A stretch of 64,000 bases of DNA from Notoacmeibacter sp. MSK16QG-6 (lineage in GTDB: Bacteria > Pseudomonadota > Alphaproteobacteria > Rhizobiales > Rhizobiaceae). Position numbers and translations under genes: made by a program. Below the pieces are notes generated by a model. The model was not told where the DNA came from. It ran no database searches and saw only the letters and a program-made list of their open reading frames with translations. How positions within the stretch are numbered: position 1 is the first letter of the stretch; each line of letters starts with the position of its first letter. The DNA lies in assembly GCF_024158145.1 (NCBI RefSeq), contig NZ_JAMYXM010000001.1, positions 186,001-250,000 on the forward strand, given 5' to 3'. Below, one piece after another: positions 53,865 to 62,098 of this stretch.

Positions 53865-54319
53865 GGCTTATGCTCCCGTGGCCAGTCCTTGGTACCGTAA
53901 TCGGGATGCTGAAACGACTCACCCGATGAGGATTCCGGTTCTGTGGTCCTCGGCAGGCCTGACAGAGTGTCGAACCAGGGAACCATCTTCTGCGACCAGA
54001 CGTGATGGGTCGGCGGCAGCGCGGCTGGCTCGTCTAGCGTGCCAATTGATAGGTCGATCGTCTCTTTGCCGTCCGGCTCGAAAGTCAGCGGCGTGCCGCA
54101 CGCGCAGCAGAAACCGCGCTGCGCCGATGGCGAAGACCGCCAGCGGGAAGGTTCGCCTTGCGTCCAATCCAGATTCACACGTTCAACGGTGAAGAACGGC
54201 CAGATCACCGAGCCAGCCGCCTTCTGGCACATGCGGCAATGGCAGATGGCCGCTTCCTTCACTTCGCCGCTGGCCGCGAAACGTATCCCGCCACACTGGC
54301 AGCCTCCGGTAAGGGTCAC
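53861..54319 (-). CDS. GFA family protein, second paralogue
   Basis: This is a 152-residue GFA-fold protein. The zinc motifs are [14 protein letters not shown] and FCCACGT. The start is taken as the GTG at 54319: GGGAGG stands 7 bases upstream, and the GTGA overlaps the cysS stop. A TTG 15 bases earlier is open but not credible. It resembles the next gene in layout and motif order, including a similar tail ([13 protein letters not shown]), which suggests a local duplication followed by divergence. Confidence 0.88.
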   Translation of the reverse strand: MTLTGGCQCGGIRFAASGEVKEAAICHCRMCQKAAGSVIWPFFTVERVNLDWTQGEPSRWRSSPSAQRGFCCACGTPLTFEPDGKETIDLSIGTLDEPAALPPTHHVWSQKMVPWFDTLSGLPRTTEPESSSGESFQHPDYGTKDWPREHKP

Positions 54320-55797
54320 CGCTTCACCTCCCAAGTGGTCACGCGTTCGCCGGTTTCGGAATCCTTTGAATCCTTTAGCTGGATTCCCTGTTCCAGAAGT
54401 TCATCGCGAATGCGGTCCGCCTCGGCCCAATTCTTGTCGTGGATGAAGGCGAGGCGTTGGCTTACGCTGGTGGCGATTTCCTCTTCCGAAAGCTCAATAG
54501 CATTTCGACGAGCCGCTTTGATGGCAAAGATATCGAACCCAAGCAATTTCAGCGCTGAAAAGAATTGCCCGTGCACTTGTTCGCCGGCCCACCCCCCTTT
54601 CACACTTGCTGTCAGGGCCGATATCGCTGCGCCGATATTGAGGTCATCTGATAAAGCACTCAAAAACTTTTCATCTGGAGCCGAAGAGGCAGGTTCGATG
54701 GAAGCTATTCCAATCCAGTGGTTTAAGATCGCCTCCGCCTCTTCCAACCGCCTCACCGAAAAGTCGATGGGCTCGCGATAGTGGGTCATCAAAATGGCTA
54801 GGCGCAGCACCTCGCCCGGCCATTTGCGCCCGCCGAATTTTTCCGTTTCCAGCAAATCGTGGATGGTGATGAAGTTGCCTTCACTCTTGCTCATCTTGCG
54901 GCCTTCCACTTGTAGAAAGCCGTTATGCATCCAGTACCGGGCCATGGTCTCGGAGCCGTGGGCGCAGCGGCTCTGGGCGATCTCGTTCTCGTGATGCGGG
55001 AAGATCAGGTCCAGCCCGCCGCCATGAATGTCGAAGGTCTCGCCGAGATAGGCGGCGCTCATCGCCGAGCACTCGATGTGCCAGCCGGGGCGGCCATGGA
55101 TGGTACGCTCAGCACTATCGACGCGGAACGTCGCGTCCCAGCCGGGCTGGTCAGCCGCGCTTTCCTTCCAGAGGACGAAATCGGCCGGGTTCTTTTTGTG
55201 GCTTTCGACAGCAATGCGCGCGCCCGCCTGCTGCTCGTCCAGTTTGCGCTTCGAGAGATGACCGTAATCCGCCATCGAAGCGGTATCGAACAGCACTTCG
55301 GCGCCCTCCCCGCCCTCGGCGATGTAGGCATTTCCTCGGTCGAGCAGGGTCTGGATCAGGCCCGCCATATCCGTTTTGCCGTCCTCGCGCGGCAGCACGA
55401 ACTCCGTCGCGCGTGGCTGGATGGTTGGCTCCAGGCAGCCGAGGGCCGCGACATCTTTCTGGTATTGCGTGAAGGTCTTTTCGGTCACTTCGCGGATCGC
55501 GCCGTTCAGCGTCAATTCACCGGCTTCGATTTGCGGTCCGAAATCGCGTAACGCACGGGCGTTGATCTTGTCGTCGACGTCCGTGATGTTGCGCACATAG
55601 GTGACGTGATCTTCACCATAGATATGCCGCAGCAGCCGAAACATCACGTCGAAGACGATGGCCGGTCGGGCATTGCCGATATGGGCATAGTCGTAAACCG
55701 TCGGTCCGCAGACATACATGCGCACATTGTTGGAATCGGCCGATTCGAAGACCTCTTTTTGACGGGTCAGCGTGTTGTAAAGGCGCAGTTCAGTCAT
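54316..55797 (-). CDS. cysS: Cysteine-tRNA ligase
   Basis: CysS charges tRNA-Cys. The 493-residue protein has the class I motif HIGN (39-42), zinc ligands beginning at C30, and KMSKS in [11 protein letters not shown]. The zinc His/Cys region around WHIECSAMS is intact. The C-terminal domain is complete. It is first in a minus-strand run cysS-GFA-GFA-cimA-rarD with overlaps of 4 and 4 nt. The upstream 297-bp gap has structured sequence described separately. Confidence 0.97.
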   Translation of the reverse strand: MTELRLYNTLTRQKEVFESADSNNVRMYVCGPTVYDYAHIGNARPAIVFDVMFRLLRHIYGEDHVTYVRNITDVDDKINARALRDFGPQIEAGELTLNGAIREVTEKTFTQYQKDVAALGCLEPTIQPRATEFVLPREDGKTDMAGLIQTLLDRGNAYIAEGGEGAEVLFDTASMADYGHLSKRKLDEQQAGARIAVESHKKNPADFVLWKESAADQPGWDATFRVDSAERTIHGRPGWHIECSAMSAAYLGETFDIHGGGLDLIFPHHENEIAQSRCAHGSETMARYWMHNGFLQVEGRKMSKSEGNFITIHDLLETEKFGGRKWPGEVLRLAILMTHYREPIDFSVRRLEEAEAILNHWIGIASIEPASSAPDEKFLSALSDDLNIGAAISALTASVKGGWAGEQVHGQFFSALKLLGFDIFAIKAARRNAIELSEEEIATSVSQRLAFIHDKNWAEADRIRDELLEQGIQLKDSKDSETGERVTTWEVKR

Positions 55798-56094
55798 GTC
55801 GGGTCCCGGTGATTTTGGCGCTTATCGCGAGCCGGTCTTTTGGGCCAGCGGGCGGGAAACCGTCAAGCGTCTCTCCATAGCCGCTCAAATGCAAAGGAAG
55901 GTGTCCGCAGCGTCGGCGTTTGTGGCGCGGCGGCAACATGGTTAGCCAAACCATATCTTCACCAAACCAAAATCGGCTTGGAACTCATGGTGAAGGCTTG
56001 AGTTAGCCAATTGTAAAGCAGATCGTTTCATTGTGATGCATAAGCGTAACGGGCGACCTAAACACTGTAATTGGTTGCCAAAAAGGAAAAGCCG
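55798..56094. other. 297-bp intergenic region upstream of cysS
   Basis: This divergent gap separates cysS and a small protein gene. It contains ATGGTT/AACCAT around a 5-nt centre (55938-55954), and CTTCACCA/TGGTGAAG (55957-55964 with 55988-55995) with an inner CCAA/TTGG. The 9-mer GTTAGCCAA occurs twice (55941 and 56002). No T-box motif for cysS was recognised. The structures may belong to promoters or a leader RNA; nothing firmer can be said. Confidence 0.35.
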
Positions 56095-56286
56095 ATGGCA
56101 CTGGAAATCGTTGAAGCCGTACAAGCAGCAAAGCGTTGTGAAGATGCAGCCCGCCGGAACGAGGGCCGCGTAGCGACTAGCGATTGGGGCATCCAGCTCA
56201 CGCCCAAATACAAGTCGATCGCTCACCCTGCCGTTTCCGGCGCTGTCGCCGGGCGCTGCACGGCCAAGTCGGGTCGTTCCAACTAA
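56095..56286 (+). CDS. Small hypothetical protein
   Basis: This is a 63-residue basic protein with no signal peptide or membrane segment, containing an N-terminal helix (ALEIVEAVQAAKRCEDAARRN) and a neutral-to-basic C terminus. The start at 56095 has AAGGAAAAG upstream; an in-frame ATG at 56071 is possible. No family was recognised. A hairpin with a 5-nt loop follows at 56317-56343. Reading frame, ribosome binding site and codon use suggest a real gene, but homologues would be needed to confirm it. Confidence 0.55.
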   Translation: MALEIVEAVQAAKRCEDAARRNEGRVATSDWGIQLTPKYKSIAHPAVSGAVAGRCTAKSGRSN

Positions 56287-56316
56287 CGATCTGACTGAAA
56301 TTTCCGGTCTTTCTCG

Positions 56317-56343
56317 ATGCCGTTCGCGACATGCGGACGGCAT
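56317..56343 (+). terminator. Hairpin after the small hypothetical gene
   Basis: ATGCCGTTCGC (56317-56327) pairs with GCGGACGGCAT (56333-56343), one T-G wobble, loop GACAT. The flank is TGTGCGTTTC, so the T run is weak. Confidence 0.5.
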
Positions 56344-56430
56344 TGTGCGTTTCATATCCCGATTTTCTTGCGCGTGCCCCGGCTTTCCGGCATCGTGGAC
56401 GAGAGGGGCGCATGTCGGAGGACACAGGTT

Positions 56431-56769
56431 ATGGCTCGTCTCCAAAAATTCATTCTGCTTGGCGCAACAGCTCTTTCAATTGCTGTCGGCACTGCTCCCT
56501 CTCAGGCGACCTCCGGTCCCGGCTGCCTGTATGTTGTTAATGTCGCGCCCTACGATGTTCTGAACATGCGCGCGCGGCCCAGCGCCCGCTCGGCCATCGT
56601 CGACCAATTGCCACCGCGCCGGCACGGCATCATTCATCTCGACGCCAAGTGCCGTCCGCTCAGCCGGCCCTGGGCTTCGCGCTGGTGTCCCGTCACGCAT
56701 TACGAGGCCGATCGCGTCATAAGCGGCTGGATCAAGGCCCGCTACATCCGCGACATCGACTGTCCTTAA
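56431..56769 (+). CDS. SH3-domain secreted protein
   Basis: This is a 112-residue exported protein. The signal peptide is MARLQKFILLGATALSIAVG with cleavage near SQA. A bacterial SH3 domain follows: VVNVAPYDVLNMRARPSARSAIVDQLPP, then HYEADRVISGWIKARYIRDIDC, where the final G-W-I/V-x-x-R-Y/F-I pattern is typical. Cysteines at about 33, 70, 84 and 111 could form disulfides. GGAGG stands about 9 bases before the ATG. It may bind murein or a surface ligand; none is known. Confidence 0.83.
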   Translation: MARLQKFILLGATALSIAVGTAPSQATSGPGCLYVVNVAPYDVLNMRARPSARSAIVDQLPPRRHGIIHLDAKCRPLSRPWASRWCPVTHYEADRVISGWIKARYIRDIDCP

Positions 56770-56788
56770 CCGGCTGTCGGCGGAACTT

Positions 56789-57418
56789 TTAAAGCTGTAT
56801 CAATAGCTTGGTGCCAATTGCCGCCATCACGATTCCGATGACGCCATCGAGAACACGCCAGGCAATGGGTCGCGCGAAAAGCGGCGCCAGGAGGCGTGCG
56901 CCGTAGCCGAGGCTGAAAAACCAGACAAAGGAAGCGGTCGCCGCGCCTGCCCCGTATGCCAGACGGGCCGCCCCTTCATATCGGGACGATAGAGAGCCGA
57001 GAAGCAGAACCGTATCCAGATAAACATGCGGATTGAGAAAGGTGAAGGCGAGGCATGTGGCAATAGCGGCGGATAATCTGCCAGCCTTTGCCGTGCCGTC
57101 TGTCGGCATCATCACTGACGGACGCCAGGCCCGATAAAACGCGATGGCCGCATAAGTGAAGAGGAATGCCGCTCCGCCAAGCGTCACCCAGAAAATCAAT
57201 GAAGGCGCACTGCTGATCAGCGTGCCGAGACCGGCCACGCCCGCCACAATCAGTAGCGCATCTGAGAGTGAACAGATCAGAGAGAGGATGAAGACGTGTT
57301 GCCGCAGCAGTCCCTGCCGGAGAATGAAGGCATTCTGCGCGCCGATGGCGATGATCAGCGTTGCGCCAAGCGCGAAACCCGTGCCGAACGGTCCGATGAG
57401 GGCTGGCGAGAATTCCAT
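56789..57418 (-). CDS. LysE/ArgO family amino acid exporter
   Basis: This is a 209-residue membrane protein with six helices of the LysE family. The motif GFALGATLIIAIGAQNAFILRQGL (14-37) and TFLNPHVYLDTVLLLGSL (about 125-142) are diagnostic of LysE/ArgO, which export basic amino acids. The substrate cannot be set from sequence. It begins 4 bp after the upstream YedK-type gene on the same strand, so they likely share a message. Confidence 0.92.
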   Translation of the reverse strand: MEFSPALIGPFGTGFALGATLIIAIGAQNAFILRQGLLRQHVFILSLICSLSDALLIVAGVAGLGTLISSAPSLIFWVTLGGAAFLFTYAAIAFYRAWRPSVMMPTDGTAKAGRLSAAIATCLAFTFLNPHVYLDTVLLLGSLSSRYEGAARLAYGAGAATASFVWFFSLGYGARLLAPLFARPIAWRVLDGVIGIVMAAIGTKLLIQL

Positions 57419-57422
57419 CGCA

Positions 57423-58169
57423 CTAACTGCCGAACAGTTCCATTTGCGGCGCAGGAGATTTTTCTCTCAACTCCACCTCCTCGACCGCCTCCTGAAGTTC
57501 CGGTCCCATATTCGCAACCTTGTTGACCTCGGCCGATACCGGCACGCCGCGCCAGAAATCCTCATCGGCAGGACGAAGAAGATCGGCGATATGGCGCGGC
57601 TCGTAATTTCGTACATCGAGCCAGCGGTCGAAATCGGCCTGCGGGATCGTTACCGGCATGCGGTGGTGGATCGCGCCGAGAGTCTCATTTGCTCGGGTTG
57701 TCAGGATGGCTCCGGTCTCCACCTCTGAGCCGTCAGGCGCCATGAATGGGCTGTAGAGGCCGGCGAAGGCGATAAGTCCGCCGCGAGCGGGACTGATCCA
57801 ATAGGGTTGCGGCCTCTCATTGCCGTTTCGACGCCATTCGTAGAAGCCGGACGCCGGAATGAGAATGCGTCCGTGACGCATGGCGCCGCGAAAGGCCGGC
57901 TTGTCGGCAGCGGTCTCGCTTCGCGCATTGAACATAAGCGGCATATCGGCAGGATTTTTTGCCCAGGACGGCACCAAGCCCCACCTCACCAGCCGAACCT
58001 GCCGCGCGGTTTCGCTCACGCCGGCGCGTCGGTCGGTATAGCCCATGACGATCAGTATCGGCTGGCTCGGCGCGATGTTGTAGCGTGGCGGGAACGGCTC
58101 TATCGGATCGAGGTCGAAATAGCTTTCGACCGCCTCCGCAGGGCTGGTAAGGGAGAAGCGTCCGCACAT
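57423..58169 (-). CDS. SRAP/YedK family abasic-site DNA-protein crosslinker
   Basis: YedK/HMCES proteins protect abasic sites in single-stranded DNA by a thiazolidine crosslink through Cys2. The 248-residue protein starts MCGRFSLTSP after GGGAAAG; Cys2 and the conserved N81 (FNARSET), E111 (GFYEW) and H169 (IHHRMPV) are all present, so it is likely active. An in-frame start 93 bases upstream is rejected because it would bury Cys2. It shares a transcript with the LysE-type exporter and is divergent from the Nudix gene. Confidence 0.95.
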   Translation of the reverse strand: MCGRFSLTSPAEAVESYFDLDPIEPFPPRYNIAPSQPILIVMGYTDRRAGVSETARQVRLVRWGLVPSWAKNPADMPLMFNARSETAADKPAFRGAMRHGRILIPASGFYEWRRNGNERPQPYWISPARGGLIAFAGLYSPFMAPDGSEVETGAILTTRANETLGAIHHRMPVTIPQADFDRWLDVRNYEPRHIADLLRPADEDFWRGVPVSAEVNKVANMGPELQEAVEEVELREKSPAPQMELFGS

Positions 58170-58218
58170 GCGACGCAACTTTCCCGCCACCCTGCCTGGC
58201 GTCAAGCGGAGTTTGCAC

Positions 58219-58614
58219 ATGAGCGAAACGATTGCCGGCGTCTCCGTGATCGTCTGTCGCAAGGAGCATTACCTTCTGGTCCGGAGAGCACGGCCGCCAT
58301 TCGAGGGCAAGCTGGCGTTTCCCGGCGGTCGCGTAGCTCACGGAGAGACGCTGGAACAGGCGGCGCGACGAGAGCTATTCGAGGAGACGGCTCTTACGGC
58401 CAAAACGATGACTCCTGTGGACAATTTCATAATCGAGGCCGGCGCCGCCCGATTTCACCTCCATGTCTTCGTGACGGAAGCCAGCGGCGAAGAGCGCGCC
58501 GGCGACGATGCCGCCTCGATAGAGTGGCTCGATCTTGCTGAAATGGAAGCCAACGGCGAATCGGTGACGGCCGATACGCTTCGTCTTGCACGAAAGTTTG
58601 CGACCGATCGATGA
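58219..58614 (+). CDS. Nudix hydrolase
   Basis: This is a 131-residue Nudix enzyme. The Nudix box spans residues 37-58 (GRVAHGETLEQAARRELFEET), with G37, E43, R51, E52, E55 and E56 in place. The start MSETIAGVSVIV has GCGGAG upstream; the frame is open for 17 more codons into the divergent YedK gene. The substrate is unknown; family members clear nucleoside diphosphate derivatives. It is followed after 55 bp by the TIGR02301 gene, a pairing I recall in Hyphomicrobiales. Confidence 0.92.
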   Translation: MSETIAGVSVIVCRKEHYLLVRRARPPFEGKLAFPGGRVAHGETLEQAARRELFEETALTAKTMTPVDNFIIEAGAARFHLHVFVTEASGEERAGDDAASIEWLDLAEMEANGESVTADTLRLARKFATDR

Positions 58615-58669
58615 GATCGAGAATATCGAAAGTCTTGAATACGCCGCGCTTTCCCGGCAGAGAAAGCTC

Positions 58670-59113
58670 ATGATCTTCCCTCGCCCCATTCGGTCCTCTC
58701 TCATCGTCACGGTCCTCCTGGCCATGTCATGCGGTGTCATGGCGCAGACAGACGGTGACCAGACTTCTGAAACCGAGGCGGAGGAAAAGCCCGCTGTCAC
58801 GGTGGAAAGTGCGGAATCGACCTATTTGCCCGATCTCGTCCGGCTGGCGGAGATTTCCGGCTCGATGCAATATCTGCGGAGCCTTTGCGGTCAGGACAAT
58901 GATAGCTGGCGGCAGGCCGTGGGCACGATCATCGCCAATAGCGGCGGGAATGAAGCCATCGAGCGCCGCCTGACGGCCGCTTATAATCGTGGTTACAGGC
59001 GTTACGCGAGCTATCACCGGCAGTGCACGACCGCCTCGGTCAACGCCGCGGAGCGGTTCCGGGTCGAGGGCCGGCTGTTGGCAAAAAGCCTGGTCGACCG
59101 CTTCGGCAACTGA
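58670..59113 (+). CDS. TIGR02301 family secreted protein
   Basis: This is a 147-residue exported protein with a signal peptide (MIFPRPIRSSLIVTVLLAMSCGVMA). An acidic spacer follows, then the conserved block YLPDLVRLAEISGSMQYLRSLC and RRLTAAYNRGYRRYASYHRQC typical of TIGR02301, a family of unknown function confined largely to alphaproteobacteria. Two Cys residues flank the conserved part and could pair. The ATG at 58670 is chosen for the signal peptide; upstream codons overlap the Nudix gene. Confidence 0.87.
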   Translation: MIFPRPIRSSLIVTVLLAMSCGVMAQTDGDQTSETEAEEKPAVTVESAESTYLPDLVRLAEISGSMQYLRSLCGQDNDSWRQAVGTIIANSGGNEAIERRLTAAYNRGYRRYASYHRQCTTASVNAAERFRVEGRLLAKSLVDRFGN

Positions 59114-59208
59114 TCGTTCCGATTCGAAACGACCATCTGCGCCGTCGATTACCGGTTAACCAATTCCACGCTTGGATGGTGCGGTCCGCCACGGCTGTGC
59201 TACACCGA

Positions 59209-59223
59209 TTAAGACTCGCTTAA
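59209..59223 (+). promoter_or_regulatory. CtrA-type motif TTAA-N7-TTAA
   Basis: TTAA at 59209-59212 and TTAA at 59220-59223 are separated by exactly 7 bases, matching the CtrA consensus of alphaproteobacteria. The motif lies 27 bp before the preferred ATG of the next gene. Chance occurrence is possible in any genome, but the position in a GC-rich promoter region makes it a candidate. Confidence 0.5.
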
Positions 59224-59249
59224 TGAACGATAAAAATCGGGACGTTTTT

Positions 59250-59507
59250 ATGCAGGATGCGCCGAGCGATGTGGAAAGCCGGATTTTGGAAGAGATGCGC
59301 CTATGCGCCATCGAATCCCATGATGAAGCTTGGGCCGAGGGACGCTTCGCCGGCATCGACGTCGAAATTCTAGCTGAGACGGCGATCGCCACGGCGCTCT
59401 CCGCCCTGCAGGACGAAGCCGGCGAACAGGCTGCGTCCGATATGCTGGATCGTATGCGCGACCGCCTGACTGCTGGCGAGTTCGACAGCACGGCGCGCCA
59501 TCACTAA
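59250..59507 (+). CDS. Small conserved-type hypothetical protein
   Basis: This is an 85-residue acidic, mostly helical protein (ESRILEEMRLCAIESHDEAWAEG, AETAIATALSALQDEAGEQAASDMLDRMRDRL, split here). The ATG at 59250 with GGGACG upstream is preferred; one at 59223 overlaps the CtrA-type motif and has no ribosome binding site. No domain was recognised. It lies in the run Nudix-TIGR02301-this gene-proline-rich protein, and cell-cycle regulation through the upstream TTAA motif is possible. Confidence 0.65.
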   Translation: MQDAPSDVESRILEEMRLCAIESHDEAWAEGRFAGIDVEILAETAIATALSALQDEAGEQAASDMLDRMRDRLTAGEFDSTARHH

Positions 59508-59572
59508 ATACCCGCCGCTTCGAAGCATCGGACCCCATTGACGCCCGCGCTCAAGAAGACAATCTATGGCGC

Positions 59573-60526
59573 ATGATGCGCCATACCTCCGTTTTTTTTC
59601 TTCGCGGCGTCCTCTTCGCCGGAGCCGTGCTATTCGTTTCTTCGACAGCGTTCGCGCTTAGCGAACTAACGACGGATGACGGACAAAATCCGGCCGGCCC
59701 CATAGCTCTTCCAGGCAACGGAACGCCGGCAGAAGTCGATCCGTCGCCCCGATCACAGGATTTGCCGCCGCTAAACGATGCGCCTGTCGCTGCTCCGGTG
59801 GGTGAGCCGGGACCGGTGGAAACGGCTCCATTGCCGCCACCCAGTGCGCCGGGCAGCGGCAACACGCCACAGCCAACATCACCCCCCGCGCCATCATCGC
59901 TGCCTGTTGAAACGGCGCCGGCCGATTCGCAGTTGCCAGCGGAAGCCTCCGATACGCCCCTCATCGAAGCGCCGGTAACTGGCGAAACCGAAGCACAGGC
60001 GGCGGAGGAGCAGTCGCAAAACGATACGGTCGCGGAGCCCGCTCCTGAAAGCGCGCCGCCTCCACCCGTCAGCCATGACCTCTCTACACTTCCCGAGCCG
60101 GTCGCCCGGATGCGCCAGCTTATTATCGATGCAGCCCGCTCCGGTGACGTGGAACGCCTTCGTCCGCTTCTTGGCATGGGCGAACGCCAGACAACGCTGT
60201 CTCTCGGCGGTGTCGATGGCGATGTCATCGCGTTTCTCAAAGAGGTGAGCGGTGACGAGGAAGGCCAGGAAATCCTGGCGATACTTTCCGAGATTCTCGA
60301 AGCGGGCTACGTCCATTTCGACGAGGGCGAGAAAACCGAACTCTACGTTTGGCCCTATTTCTTCGGTCGTTCGCTGGAAACGCTGACGCCAGAGCAGAAG
60401 GTCGAATTGTTCCGGATCGTCACGGCGGGCGATTATGCCGATATGCTACAGATTGGCGCTTACGTCTTTTATCGTGTCGGGATCACACCCGATGGCGAAT
60501 GGGCGTTTTTTGTGGCGGGAGACTGA
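59573..60526 (+). CDS. Secreted protein with a proline-rich linker and conserved C-terminal domain
   Basis: This is a 317-residue protein with an N-terminal signal peptide (MMRHTSVFFLRGVLFAGAVLFVSSTAFA), a long Pro/Ala/Glu-rich disordered segment (about 35-165) and a folded C-terminal domain. That domain starts at MRQLIIDAARSGDVERLRPLL, where the sequence resembles an ankyrin-like helix pair, and ends YVFYRVGITPDGEWAFFVAGD. It is probably periplasmic. I recall such C-terminal domains in other Hyphomicrobiales hypotheticals; no function is known. ygfZ starts 2 bp after its stop. Confidence 0.78.
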   Translation: MMRHTSVFFLRGVLFAGAVLFVSSTAFALSELTTDDGQNPAGPIALPGNGTPAEVDPSPRSQDLPPLNDAPVAAPVGEPGPVETAPLPPPSAPGSGNTPQPTSPPAPSSLPVETAPADSQLPAEASDTPLIEAPVTGETEAQAAEEQSQNDTVAEPAPESAPPPPVSHDLSTLPEPVARMRQLIIDAARSGDVERLRPLLGMGERQTTLSLGGVDGDVIAFLKEVSGDEEGQEILAILSEILEAGYVHFDEGEKTELYVWPYFFGRSLETLTPEQKVELFRIVTAGDYADMLQIGAYVFYRVGITPDGEWAFFVAGD

Positions 60527-60528
60527 TT

Positions 60529-61377
60529 GTGGCCCGACTATACGCTATTGATGGCCGCGCCCTGATCGCGATCAAGGGCGAAGATGCCACCCATTTTCTT
60601 CAGAACCTGATCACGCTTGATCTGGCCGAACTGAAAGATGATGAGGTCCGGCCGGCCGCACTTCTGACGCCACAGGGCAAGGTTGCTTATCCGTTTCTCA
60701 TCAGCCGTATCGAAAAAGGCTTTCTGATCGACACGGAGGATCATCGCAGCGACGATCTGGCGACGCGATTCAACCTTTATCGGATGAGAGCGAAGGTGTC
60801 GGTGGAAAAGCTGGACCAAACGCATGTTGCTTTGGGCGTTGACGTCGATAATGGCCTCACTGACCGACGTTTTCCGGCACCGGAAAATGTTCACCGGCTT
60901 TATGGCGCCGATGCCGACGGCGCACCAGCCGATGCCGATGCAGTAACCGAGCTTCGTATCCGTCATTGCGTGCCGGAGGCCGATAAGGACTATACCGTTG
61001 GCGAGGCCTTCGCGTTCGATATCCTCCTCGATCAACTCGGTGGGCTTTCGTTACGGAAGGGCTGTTTTGTAGGGCAGGAAGTCGTCTCGCGAATGTATCA
61101 CCGGGGCACGGCCCGGCGCCGGATTGTTCAGATCACAGCCGATTCGAACCTGCCCGAAGGTGGTACGCCGCTTATCGCCGACGAAAAGCCGGTGGGAGAA
61201 CTCGGCACCGTTTCTGGCCAATCAGGCCTCGCCATGGTGCGAATAGACCGCGTGGCGGCGGCGCTTGGTAAAACTCTTCCGATTCTGGCGGATGAAACGC
61301 CTGTGCAGATCGCAGTGCCAGACCGCTTCTCCTTTTCCATCGAGCCAGCCGCGCCGAATGAGGCGAGTGAAGCGTGA
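60529..61377 (+). CDS. YgfZ/GcvT-like folate-binding protein
   Basis: This is a 282-residue protein of the YgfZ (COG0354) family, a folate-binding factor for Fe-S cluster enzyme maintenance. It starts at a GTG 2 bp after the previous gene, with GGGAG upstream. The diagnostic motif KGCFVGQEVVSRM contains the conserved Cys. The N-terminal region (HFLQNLITLDL, LLTPQGKVAYPFLI) matches the family as well. It overlaps the next gene by 4 nt (GTGA). Confidence 0.92.
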   Translation: MARLYAIDGRALIAIKGEDATHFLQNLITLDLAELKDDEVRPAALLTPQGKVAYPFLISRIEKGFLIDTEDHRSDDLATRFNLYRMRAKVSVEKLDQTHVALGVDVDNGLTDRRFPAPENVHRLYGADADGAPADADAVTELRIRHCVPEADKDYTVGEAFAFDILLDQLGGLSLRKGCFVGQEVVSRMYHRGTARRRIVQITADSNLPEGGTPLIADEKPVGELGTVSGQSGLAMVRIDRVAAALGKTLPILADETPVQIAVPDRFSFSIEPAAPNEASEA

Positions 61378-62021
61378 GCCAGCCGAAGGTACAGCGAGCC
61401 TGGCAGCGTATGCTGTCCGGGCGGCGGCTCGATCTCCTCGATCCCTCTCCGCTCGATGTCGAGCTCTCCGACCTTGCCCATGGCCTGGCGCGCGTCGCCC
61501 GCTGGAACGGGCAAACGCGGGGCAATCACGCCTTTTCGGTGGCGCAGCACAGTCTATTGGTCACCGACATCGTGGAACGGTTGAAGCCGGATGCGCCAGT
61601 GGCGCTCCGTCTCGCCGCCCTTTTGCACGATGGTCCTGAATATGTGATCGGCGATATGATTTCGCCCTTTAAGGCGGTTGTCGGCGGCACGTATAAGCTT
61701 GTCGAGAAGCGCCTTCAGGAGGCGATTCATTTACGCTTCGGGCTACCGGCTGCCCTCCCCACCGATTGGACACGCTGCATCAAGCGCGCCGATACCATCG
61801 CCGCCTGGCACGAAGCCATTACCCTAGCCGGGTTCTCCGAGAAAGAAGCCGGACAGACCTTTGCCCGTCCGCGTGGTTTCGATCCGACGGGACTGGATCT
61901 TACGCCGCTTCCAGTCGCAGACGTGGAATGTGCCTTTCTTGAGCGCGTCCGATTGCTTGAGCAGGCCGTCGGTTCCGCCGATGTGTCCGCCCCCGCAGCA
62001 AGCGGCAAAAACTTGCGGTAA
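61374..62021 (+). CDS. HD-domain phosphohydrolase (YfbR-like)
   Basis: This is a 215-residue protein with an HD metal-dependent phosphohydrolase domain. Motif residues are H59 (FSVAQHSLLV), H85-D86 (LLHDGPEYVIGDM) and D138-139 area (IKRADTIAAWHEA). The layout is that of YfbR-type 5'-deoxynucleotidases, so a role in nucleotide clean-up is likely but not proven. It begins at a GTG overlapping ygfZ by 4 nt. The mechanosensitive channel gene follows after 77 bp. Confidence 0.9.
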   Translation: MSQPKVQRAWQRMLSGRRLDLLDPSPLDVELSDLAHGLARVARWNGQTRGNHAFSVAQHSLLVTDIVERLKPDAPVALRLAALLHDGPEYVIGDMISPFKAVVGGTYKLVEKRLQEAIHLRFGLPAALPTDWTRCIKRADTIAAWHEAITLAGFSEKEAGQTFARPRGFDPTGLDLTPLPVADVECAFLERVRLLEQAVGSADVSAPAASGKNLR

Positions 62022-62098
62022 TCGACAAAAATTGCGAATGCGCGTGAAGTTTCGGGCCGCGCGCGCGACCTCCACCAAACTGACCATGGAATGAAAGT

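Noticed and set aside
55798-56094. T-box or riboswitch upstream of cysS
   Set aside because: No T-box sequence, specifier loop or known riboswitch motif was recognised, and T-boxes are rare in this phylum.
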